From contig DJXA01000098.1 in assembly GCA_002449555.1 (NCBI GenBank), positions 3,811 through 16,517 on the forward strand: 12,707 nucleotides of DNA, given 5' to 3'. Below are positions 6,945-12,707 of this stretch, in pieces. The translations under genes were made by a program, and so were the position numbers. The stretch comes from Atopobiaceae bacterium UBA7016 (GTDB lineage Bacteria; Actinomycetota; Coriobacteriia; Coriobacteriales; Atopobiaceae). Under the pieces are notes generated by a model. That model was not told the origin of the DNA. It made no database searches and saw only the letters and a list, made by a program, of their open reading frames with translations. Each line of letters opens with the position of its first letter. Position 1 is the stretch's first letter.

Positions 6945-7169
6945 TCAGTACCATCCGAAGAGCGAGCGCCCCTCGTCCAGCCGTGCAATGCGCGCCATAT
7001 CATCCGCGCTGAGCTCAAACCCAAAGACGTCGAGGTTCTCAACCATGCGCTCGCGCCGGGCCGATTTGGGCACAACGGCCATGCCCAGCTGCAGCAGATA
7101 GCGCAAGGCAACCTGAGCCGACGTCTTGCCACAGCTGGCACCCACCTCCACCAGCGTGGGCTCAGAAAA
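6945..7169 (-). pseudogene. Aldo/keto reductase, C-terminal remnant
   Basis: Only the last 74 or so residues remain, beginning FSEPTLVEVGASCGKTSAQV. They continue through ALRYLLQLGMAVVPKSARRE and end ELSADDMARIARLDEGRSLF plus GWY. This is the typical AKR tail, where PKS, R and ENLDVFGF help bind NADP. Full proteins are about 280 aa, so the catalytic D-Y-K-H region and most of the barrel are lost. A GTG at 7151 could start a 68-aa peptide, but it is not a family start. The fragment meets a LysR remnant on the opposite strand near 7160-7175. It lies 30 bp before the ROK pseudogene, in the same direction. Confidence 0.85.
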
Positions 7170-7171
7170 GT

Positions 7172-7405
7172 GAGCTGGTGCTCACCTTCGAGAGCATCAG
7201 CGACTACACTGACGACGAGCTCGTCTTTCGACCGCTCTCCCCCGCGCTCAAGACCGGCTCGTTTGTGGCATGGAAGCGCGGCCGCACCTTCTCTGACGCG
7301 GCCCGACTCTTCATCGATACACTAAAAGAGGAGCTCGCGGGCACAGCCGAGCCGTCAGACCAGAAAGCGCCTGAGAGCGAACCCGCCCGAGAAGCGCAAT
7401 CATAA
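7172..7405 (+). pseudogene. LysR-family regulator, C-terminal remnant
   Basis: About 78 residues of a LysR effector-binding domain tail are left: LVLTFESISDYTDDELVFRP, then LSPALKTGSFVAWKRGRTFS, then DAARLFIDTLKEELAG. A low-complexity charged tail ends at 7405. The winged helix and most of the effector domain (roughly 220 residues) are absent. A GTG at 7178 would give 75 aa but has no proper family start. The fragment faces away from the AKR remnant. Their missing 5' ends would have met at a shared divergent promoter, so one deletion explains both losses. Confidence 0.8.
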
Positions 7406-7432
7406 GCTGCAGCCACACGATTGGAGCCCCCC

Positions 7433-7912
7433 ATGCCCATAATCCACCCCACCGTTGTCATCGCGCTGGGCGCGCACGTACTGGGTGAGGCAACCCTCGG
7501 CCCACGTTGCTCCGTGTGGTACAACGCCGTCGTCCGCGCCGACGAGGCGCCCATCACCATTGGCGCTGAGACAAACATCCAGGACTGCGCCGTCATACAC
7601 GTAAGTACGGGGCATCCCACCGCCATCGGCGAGGGCGTCACCATAGGGCACGGCGCCATCGTCCACGGGTGCACTGTGGGAAGCAACACGCTCATCGGGA
7701 TGGGAGCCATCGTCCTTGACGATGCGGAGATCGGACGCGACTGTATCATCGGGGCAGGTGCGCTCGTCACAAAGGGGATGCGAATACCAGACGGATCCCT
7801 GGCATTCGGCAACCCGGCTCGCATCATCCGTAGCCTTACCGAAGAAGAAATCGAGGCAAACCGTGCCAATGCCGCCGAATACGTGCGCCTTGCGGAGTCC
7901 CTCAGTACCTAA
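7433..7912 (+). CDS. Gamma-carbonic-anhydrase-like hexapeptide-repeat protein (YrdA/PaaY type)
   Basis: This is a left-handed beta-helix protein of a metal-binding family. Homologues are trimers with metal between subunits; some hydrate carbon dioxide and others have unknown or thioesterase-linked roles. Hexapeptide repeats run from about residue 10 to 125 (IHPTVVI, IGAETNIQD, AIGEGVTIGHGAIVHGCTVG, LIGMGAIVLDD, IIGAGALVTKG). The three metal-ligand histidines are H56 (VIHV), H73 and H78 (IGHGAIVHG), with Q50 in NIQD. A C-terminal helix follows the typical GNPARIIRSL. At 159 aa it is slightly shorter than average. A TTG at 7421 is in frame, but GGAG 6 nt before the ATG at 7433 fixes the start. 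It lies 27 bp after the LysR remnant and is convergent with the uvrA-like gene. Confidence 0.9.
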   Translation: MPIIHPTVVIALGAHVLGEATLGPRCSVWYNAVVRADEAPITIGAETNIQDCAVIHVSTGHPTAIGEGVTIGHGAIVHGCTVGSNTLIGMGAIVLDDAEIGRDCIIGAGALVTKGMRIPDGSLAFGNPARIIRSLTEEEIEANRANAAEYVRLAESLST

Positions 7913-7942
7913 GGGGCCAGAAGGTCCGACTCTCTGGTCCCT
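7912..7942. terminator. Hairpin between convergent genes
   Basis: The arms AGGGGCCAGA (7912-7921) and TCTGGTCCCT (7933-7942) pair over 10 bp, with one G-T wobble and an 11-nt loop. The hairpin starts at the last base of the carbonic-anhydrase-like stop codon and ends 10 bp before the uvrA-like stop. Position suggests a bidirectional terminator. There is no strong T-run on either side. Confidence 0.5.
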
Positions 7943-7951
7943 CGTGTGGGA

Positions 7952-10489
7952 TTACAACTCCTCGGCAAGGTAACGACCAGTGATGCTCTCTGGGCACGCG
8001 GCAACGTCCTCGGGTACGCCAGCGCACACGATGCGGCCACCCTCTTCGCCGCCGCCAGGACCCATGTCGATGACCCAATCCGCATTGGCAATCATGTCCA
8101 GGTCATGTTCGATAACCACCACCGTAGCACCGTTTTCAACTAGACCCTGCAACACCCCAAGCAGCACCTCGACGTCAAGCGGATGCAGGCCAATGGTGGG
8201 CTCATCAAACACGAAGAGTGCGTCGTCCTGCCTGCGGCCAATTTCGCTCGCAAGCTTCAAGCGCTGCGCCTCGCCACCTGAGAGTGCTGGCGTGGCCTCA
8301 CCCAGGGTGAGGTACCCCAACCCTAAGTCATGCAGAATCTGCAACTTGGCCGCCACCTTCCTCAGCGATCCCAGCTTCTGCAACGCCTGGTCCACGGTCA
8401 TGGCCATAAGCTCGGGCAGGCTGACGTAGTTGCCTTTCTCACCCGCCTTGGTGCGCATCGTATGACGCTTGATATCCCACGCGAGCGGCGCGTAACGAGA
8501 TCCCTCGCAATCCGGGCACGGGATGTCCACGTCGGGAAGAAACTGCACATCAAGCGATATCTGGCCCGTGCCGTCGCACGTAGGACAGCGGAGCGACCCC
8601 GTGTTGTACGAGAAATCGCCCGCCTTGAGGCCATGCTCCTTTGCGTCGGTGGTCTGCGAGAAAACGCGCCGCAGATCATCGAGCACCCCAGAGTACGTGG
8701 CCACCGTAGAGCGCACGTTGGCTCCGATAGGGGTCGCGTCAATGAGGTTGGCACGGCGAAGGCCCTCGGCGTCAACCGCACGCACGTGACGCGGCAGGCG
8801 CTCCCCCGCAATTGCTGCGGTAAGCGCTGGCACCAAGCTCTCAAGCACGAGCGTGGTCTTTCCCGAACCCGAGACACCCGTCACCGCCGTCATCCGGCCG
8901 CGCGGAATCTGCACCTCAAGCGGCTGCACCGTGTGGATCTTGTCCGTCTCGAGATAAATGGTGCCCAGGTCAAACATGTCACGCTCAAGTGCACGAGCCC
9001 GTGCGCGAATCTTGCGCGCACCCGACAGGAAGGGCGCGATGCGTGAGTCCGCACATGCGCACACTTCATCAACCGTTCCCTGGGCAATGACCGTACCGCC
9101 CTCGGCGCCGGAGCGAGGCCCCACCTCAACGATGTGGTCGGCCGTGCGCAGCACGCGCACGTCGTGGTCAACCACCACCACGGAGTTTCCGTCTGCCACG
9201 AGGTCATCCATCACGGTGAGCAGACCCTCTACGTTGTCGGGATGCAGGCCGATGGACGGCTCGTCCAACACGTACAGCACGCCCGTCGTCCGGTTGCGCA
9301 CCGCACGAGCCAGCTGCACGCGCTGACGCTCTCCGGTGGAAAGTGTCCCACTCGCGCGATCAAGCGAGAGGTATCCCAAGCCCAGCTGACGCAAGCGCTC
9401 CGCCGGCTCGACCGTCTCAGCAATGATGTTCTCAGCCATGGGCCTGAGGTCGTCGGGCATGGCTGCAGGAACCTCAGCCAACCAAACAACGAGCTGGTCA
9501 AGCGTCATGGCTGTCGCCTCGGCAAGGTTGATGCCGAGAATCTGTGGTCCTCGGGCGGCGGCCGAAAGCCGCGTGCCACCGCAATCCGGGCATGGTGCCT
9601 CGGTAAGGTACCGCGCTACGCGCTTCAGACCCTTCTCGTCTTTCACCTTGGCGAGCGCATTCTCCACGGAAAGTCGCGCGCTGTAGTAGGTAAAGTCCAT
9701 CTCGCCCGCAGTACCCGTCTTCTCGTTGTGGTACAGCAGGTGATACTTGTCCGGCGCGCCGTGCAGCACAAACTCCTTCTGCTCGGGCGTGAGGTCGCGG
9801 TACGGTATGTCGGTAGGGATGCCTGCCTGGCGCGCGATGTCCTTCATGAGCGACCACATGAGGTGACCCCACGGTGCAACGGCGCCCTCGTCGATGGTCT
9901 TGGACTCGTCGGGCACGAGCGTCGCCTCGTCGATGTCGCGAACCGTACCCGTACCCGCGCAGGTGGGGCACGCACCGTCAGAGTTGAAGGCGAGCATCTC
10001 GGCCCCGGGCCCCATGAACTCCGCCCCGCACTCCGGGCAAATGATGGGCCGCTCAAGGGCCACGTTCATGGTGGGCGGCACATGGTGGCCGTTGGGACAC
10101 ACGTGGCTGCCCAGACGGCTGAACAGCAGGCGCAGGTGGTTGAGGAGCTCCGTCGACGTGCCAAACGTGGAGCGCACGCCCGGGACGCTCGGCCGTTGGC
10201 GCAGCGCGATGGCCGCAGGCACGTGCAGCACCTCGTCCACCTGCGCGCGCCCCGCCTGGCTGATGCGCCGGCGCGTGTAGGTGGAGAGGCTCTCCATGTA
10301 GCGGCGGCTGCCCTCGGCGTAGAGCACGCCCAGCGCGAGGCTTGACTTGCCCGACCCCGAAACGCCCGCGATGCCCACCACCTGGTTGAGCGGTATGGAC
10401 ACGTCCACGTCCTTGAGGTTGTGGACGCGGGCACCGTGCACCTCGATGTGCGTGGGCTGGGCATGGCGATGGCGTAGGGCGTTGCTCAT
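7952..10489 (-). CDS. UvrA-like ABC ATPase lacking the UvrB-binding domain (UvrA2 class)
   Basis: This is a DNA-binding tandem ABC ATPase related to excinuclease subunit A. Nucleotide domain 1 has Walker A GVSGSGKSS (residues 42-50), signature LSTGERQRVQLA and Walker B LYVLDEPSIGLHP. Domain 2 has GVSGSGKTTL, LSGGEAQRLKLA and LFVFDEPTIGLHP. Zinc cysteine pairs are seen at CPECG, CPTCAGTGT, CPDCGGTRL, CPTCDGTGQ and CPDCEGSRY. Between C131 (CPNGH) and C151 (CPECG) there are only about 19 residues. Canonical UvrA has a UvrB-interacting insertion of about 120 residues there, so this is the 845-aa UvrA2/DrrC-like form, linked in other bacteria to tolerance of DNA-binding drugs. The first signature has LSTGE in place of LSGGE. 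The start at 10489 is set by GAGGAG 6 nt upstream; the frame extends further to 10540. Confidence 0.9.
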   Translation of the reverse strand: MSNALRHRHAQPTHIEVHGARVHNLKDVDVSIPLNQVVGIAGVSGSGKSSLALGVLYAEGSRRYMESLSTYTRRRISQAGRAQVDEVLHVPAAIALRQRPSVPGVRSTFGTSTELLNHLRLLFSRLGSHVCPNGHHVPPTMNVALERPIICPECGAEFMGPGAEMLAFNSDGACPTCAGTGTVRDIDEATLVPDESKTIDEGAVAPWGHLMWSLMKDIARQAGIPTDIPYRDLTPEQKEFVLHGAPDKYHLLYHNEKTGTAGEMDFTYYSARLSVENALAKVKDEKGLKRVARYLTEAPCPDCGGTRLSAAARGPQILGINLAEATAMTLDQLVVWLAEVPAAMPDDLRPMAENIIAETVEPAERLRQLGLGYLSLDRASGTLSTGERQRVQLARAVRNRTTGVLYVLDEPSIGLHPDNVEGLLTVMDDLVADGNSVVVVDHDVRVLRTADHIVEVGPRSGAEGGTVIAQGTVDEVCACADSRIAPFLSGARKIRARARALERDMFDLGTIYLETDKIHTVQPLEVQIPRGRMTAVTGVSGSGKTTLVLESLVPALTAAIAGERLPRHVRAVDAEGLRRANLIDATPIGANVRSTVATYSGVLDDLRRVFSQTTDAKEHGLKAGDFSYNTGSLRCPTCDGTGQISLDVQFLPDVDIPCPDCEGSRYAPLAWDIKRHTMRTKAGEKGNYVSLPELMAMTVDQALQKLGSLRKVAAKLQILHDLGLGYLTLGEATPALSGGEAQRLKLASEIGRRQDDALFVFDEPTIGLHPLDVEVLLGVLQGLVENGATVVVIEHDLDMIANADWVIDMGPGGGEEGGRIVCAGVPEDVAACPESITGRYLAEEL

Positions 10490-10536
10490 AGAAGGCTCCT
10501 CAATGTAAGTGCGGTACCACCATTGTACCTGCAGGC

Positions 10537-11031
10537 TCACCAGTCCAGCGAGAGCAGCTGCAGCATCTGCGTGGGGGTCTTCGCAACCACGTCCGCATGG
10601 GCAATGAGCTGGGCATCATTCGTTACGAGGAAGTCTGCCTTCACGCGACGGCAGGCCGCGAGCACCAGATTGTCCTCGAAGTCCGGGTGAATCTTCAGGT
10701 ACTTGTCCGCAAGCCAGACATCTGACGCGTCCGCGCCGATGGGCGTTGCCGCCTCGCCCATGTTACGCACGCAACCCCACGCCAGTTCACGGATCGCCCG
10801 CGAGGTCTCCTCGCTCACCGTGCCGGTCTCGCGCGCCGCAGCGCGCTGATACTCCCGACGAAGCACGTAGGCCACATCCTTGCTGGCATGCACGGGATAC
10901 AGAAGCGTGCAGCCCTTCTCCAAGGCAAGGTTCAGGAAGCGTCGAGCCACTTCGTTGTCTGGATGCTCAGGGCAATAGCTGTCCACCCACACGTTCGCAT
11001 CGACAACAACACTCAAACCCTCTGCGTTCAC
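10537..11031 (-). CDS. PIN-domain toxin (VapC-like) of a type II toxin-antitoxin pair
   Basis: This is a probable magnesium-dependent RNase toxin. The PIN fold opens with LSVVVDANVWVD (D11) and closes with FEDNLVLAACRRVKADFLVTND, giving acidic residues E119/D120 and D139. Candidate middle acids are E60 and D104. At 164 aa it is a little longer than classic VapC. It starts with GTG at 11031, inside the antitoxin stop (GTGA overlap of 4 nt), so the two are translationally coupled. AAGGGG lies about 8 nt before the GTG. Its stop lies 47 bp before the uvrA-like start, on the same strand. The RNA target cannot be told from sequence. Confidence 0.83.
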   Translation of the reverse strand: MNAEGLSVVVDANVWVDSYCPEHPDNEVARRFLNLALEKGCTLLYPVHASKDVAYVLRREYQRAAARETGTVSEETSRAIRELAWGCVRNMGEAATPIGADASDVWLADKYLKIHPDFEDNLVLAACRRVKADFLVTNDAQLIAHADVVAKTPTQMLQLLSLDW

Positions 11032-11426
11032 AGCAGCAGCCCCTTCTCCTCAAAATGTGCGTCCATGGCCTCTTCGTAGATGACATCCCATGGGCGGTCG
11101 TCCTTCGGAAGAGATGAGGGATCAATCCCGAAGCCGCGATATAAGTCATCTACTGCCTTCCAGCCCCGTGCGAGCCGCGGATCAACCGTATCGAGGTCGA
11201 GTGGCCCGCCTTCCGACACGTCAATGAGATGAGAACGAGGCCTGTCACTTAGCGCATCGCGCGCCTCGACATAGTCACGCGCGCCACGGGCCACCTTCTC
11301 AAGCACCATGCGCACAAGCTCCGTGACCGAGGAACCCATCAGCTCGAGCACCTCCTCGGCTTGGCGCTTGACATCAGCGTCCACTCGAACGTTCAGCTGC
11401 ACCATCTGTGGCTGTGCGATTGCCAT
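11028..11426 (-). CDS. RelB/DinJ-type antitoxin
   Basis: This antitoxin would bind its own operator and neutralise the downstream PIN toxin. The N-terminus MVQLNVRVDADVKRQAEEVL (residues 8-27), followed by GSSVTELVRMVLEKVA, is the ribbon-helix-helix pattern of RelB/DinJ proteins. The rest (about residues 50-132) is acidic and probably toxin-binding, with LARGWKAVDDLYRGFGID and RPWDVIYEEAMDAHFEEKG. At 132 aa it is longer than typical DinJ (about 85-95 aa). An upstream in-frame start at 11462 is rejected because AGGAGG lies 5 nt before the ATG at 11426 and because the longer form would cross the operator. RelB/DinJ proteins classically pair with RelE/YafQ-fold toxins, not PIN toxins. Confidence 0.85.
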   Translation of the reverse strand: MAIAQPQMVQLNVRVDADVKRQAEEVLELMGSSVTELVRMVLEKVARGARDYVEARDALSDRPRSHLIDVSEGGPLDLDTVDPRLARGWKAVDDLYRGFGIDPSSLPKDDRPWDVIYEEAMDAHFEEKGLLL

Positions 11427-11442
11427 ATATGCCTCCTTACCT

Positions 11443-11463
11443 TGTGCTAAGCATCCTAGCACA
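11443..11463. promoter_or_regulatory. Candidate toxin-antitoxin operator
   Basis: A perfect inverted repeat, TGTGCTA (11443-11449) and TAGCACA (11457-11463) with a 7-bp spacer, lies 17 bp upstream of the antitoxin start. A TAGGAT-like -10 on the minus strand (11458-11453) lies inside it. The position and symmetry fit autorepression by a ribbon-helix-helix antitoxin. Confidence 0.55.
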
Positions 11464-11584
11464 TTTGTTCTTATATATATAGCTCATCGCGTAGGGAGAA
11501 TAGACAAACGCAACCAGACATGGCAAGGGCTCACCCTCTCCGCTAAGGTAAGGGAAGCATACGCCCCGGTCCAAGGAGCCTCCC

Positions 11585-12661
11585 ATGATCATGTGCATGC
11601 GCTGGTACGGAGAAGGTCACGATACCGTCATGTTGGAGCAGATCAGGCAGACCTGCTACGTCAAGGGAATCATCACCACGCTCTACGACAAGCAGCCGGG
11701 CGAGGTGTGGCATGCGGACGAGATTGCCGCCATGAAGCGCACCGTGGAGGATGCGGGACTGACGCTGGCCGGCATCGAAAGCGTCAACGTCTCCGATGCC
11801 ATCAAGGCCGCCACGCCCGACCGCGACCGCGACATCGAGGCGTACATCAAGACGCTGCGCAACCTGGGCGAGGCGGGCATCCACATGGTGTGCTACAACT
11901 TCATGCCCGTCTTCGACTGGACCCGCACCGAGCTGGCCCGTCGGCGCGCCGACGGCTCCACCGTTTTGGCCTACCACCAGGCAACGGTTGACGGCATGGA
12001 CCCAGAGGCCATGTTCGCGAGCATCGACGGCGACATGAACGGCACTGTCATGCCTGGCTGGGAGCCTGAGCGCATGGCCCACGTCAAGGAGCTGTTTGAC
12101 CTGTATTCCGACGTAGACGAGCAGGTGCTCTTTGACAACCTCGTGTACTTCCTAAACGCCATCATGCCCGTGTGCGACGAATACGACATCAACATGGCCA
12201 TCCATCCCGATGACCCGGCGTGGCCCATCTTCGGCCTGCCGCGCATCATCCGCGACGAGGCCCACGTGCGGCGGCTTCTGGAGGCCGTGCCCAACCCACA
12301 CAACGGACTCACCTTCTGCGCGGGCAGCTATGGCACCAACCCGGACAACGACCTGGCGCGAATAATTCACGCGGCCGCCGGGCGCATCCACTTTGCCCAC
12401 GTGCGCAACCTACGCTTCAACGATGGCCGCAACGACTTTGAAGAGGCAGCGCACCTCTCTGCCGACGGGTTCTTTGACCTGCACGCCATTGTTCGCGCGC
12501 TGTACGAGACGGGCTTTGACGGCCCCATCCGCCCCGACCATGGCCGCATGATCTGGGGCGAGGTGGCCATGCCGGGCTATGGCCTGTACGACCGTGCCCT
12601 GGGCGCCGCATACGTCTGCGGGCTTTGGGAAGCCGTCGAGAAGGAGCTCGGCCCGCGCTAA
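11585..12661 (+). CDS. uxuA: Mannonate dehydratase
   Basis: This enzyme dehydrates D-mannonate to 2-keto-3-deoxygluconate in glucuronate degradation, in the cytosol, with a divalent metal. It has a TIM-barrel protein pattern: MCMRWYGEGHD at the N-terminus, AGIESVNV, MVCYNFMPVFDWTRTEL (101-117) and the metal/catalytic set H207 (AIHPDDP), C245 (TFCAGSYGTN), H272 (HFAHVRN) and D318/H319 (IRPDHGRM). At 358 aa it has the usual Gram-positive length. AGGAG sits 6-7 nt before the ATG. It is divergent from the toxin-antitoxin pair across 158 bp that hold the antitoxin operator and an A+T-rich stretch (11471-11482). A following gene, perhaps fructuronate reductase, would lie just beyond the right edge. 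Confidence 0.95.
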   Translation: MIMCMRWYGEGHDTVMLEQIRQTCYVKGIITTLYDKQPGEVWHADEIAAMKRTVEDAGLTLAGIESVNVSDAIKAATPDRDRDIEAYIKTLRNLGEAGIHMVCYNFMPVFDWTRTELARRRADGSTVLAYHQATVDGMDPEAMFASIDGDMNGTVMPGWEPERMAHVKELFDLYSDVDEQVLFDNLVYFLNAIMPVCDEYDINMAIHPDDPAWPIFGLPRIIRDEAHVRRLLEAVPNPHNGLTFCAGSYGTNPDNDLARIIHAAAGRIHFAHVRNLRFNDGRNDFEEAAHLSADGFFDLHAIVRALYETGFDGPIRPDHGRMIWGEVAMPGYGLYDRALGAAYVCGLWEAVEKELGPR

Positions 12662-12697
12662 ACGTGACGGTTCGTCCCGGGGCATCCCGGACAATCA

Positions 12698-12706
12698 GGA
12701 CGGAGG
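12698..12706 (+). promoter_or_regulatory. Ribosome-site-like sequence for a gene beyond the right edge
   Basis: AGGACGGAGG-like purine sequence ends the window 37-45 nt after the uxuA stop. It fits the ribosome site of a next plus-strand gene co-transcribed with uxuA. No start codon is inside the window. Confidence 0.35.
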
Positions 12707-12707
12707 C

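Noticed and set aside
7178..7405. A complete small 75-aa gene
   Set aside because: The sequence matches the tail of a LysR effector domain and the 5' part is missing at a deletion junction, so it is a remnant.
9134..10345. 403-codon plus-strand open frame opposite the uvrA-like gene
   Set aside because: It is a shadow of the UvrA coding sequence with R/H-rich low-complexity translation and no recognisable family.
12671..12692. Short GTCCCGG/CCGGAC hairpin after uxuA as a terminator
   Set aside because: The stem is short with a bulge, there is no T-run, and a ribosome-site-like sequence follows directly, which suggests the operon continues.
1..12707. CRISPR array, tRNA or rRNA genes
   Set aside because: No regularly spaced direct repeats and no tRNA- or rRNA-like segments were seen on reading both strands.

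Overview
The window is about 60% G+C by eye. It has strong GGAG/AGGAGG ribosome sites and several sugar-catabolic genes next to decayed genes and an insertion sequence. This fits an anaerobic, gut-type, high-G+C Gram-positive. The protein styles suggest a coriobacterium (Olsenella/Collinsella-like), but that assignment is inference; no rRNA or other marker gene is present.

Layout from left to right. (1) Positions 1-997 hold the end of an IS1182-type insertion sequence: the N-terminal 275 residues of its transposase (minus strand, running off the left edge), a TATAAT box, a 13-bp hairpin and a terminal GGGGCT...AGCCCC sequence. (2) Positions 1023-4469 hold a GntR/UTRA regulator (minus) divergent from a three-gene plus-strand cluster: deoxyribose-phosphate aldolase, a class I mannose-6-phosphate-isomerase-like enzyme, and an RmlD-like SDR. 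An inverted repeat in the divergent gap is a plausible GntR operator. (3) Positions 4470-4778 lie between convergent genes and hold a 127-bp inverted-repeat element plus a second copy of the IS-end sequence. (4) Positions 4779-7405 are a decaying beta-glucoside region: an apparently intact GH1 6-phospho-beta-glucosidase, a ROK sugar kinase broken by an internal deletion and frameshift, and the C-terminal remnants of an aldo/keto reductase and a divergent LysR regulator fused tail-to-tail by one deletion. (5) Positions 7433-7912 encode a gamma-carbonic-anhydrase-like hexapeptide protein, convergent with (6) a UvrA paralogue of 845 aa (7952-10489, minus) that lacks the UvrB-binding insertion. 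(7) Positions 10537-11426 hold a RelB/DinJ-type antitoxin overlapping a PIN-domain toxin by 4 nt, with a palindromic operator candidate just upstream. (8) Positions 11585-12661 encode mannonate dehydratase (UxuA) of hexuronate catabolism, followed by a ribosome-site-like sequence for a gene beyond the right edge.

The genes do not form one system. They are small catabolic and stress modules joined by mobile-element scars. The most noteworthy points are the nested deletions in the LysR/AKR/ROK region, the RelB/DinJ-PIN pairing, the UvrB-domain-less UvrA, and the unexplained inverted-repeat element at 4494-4620.
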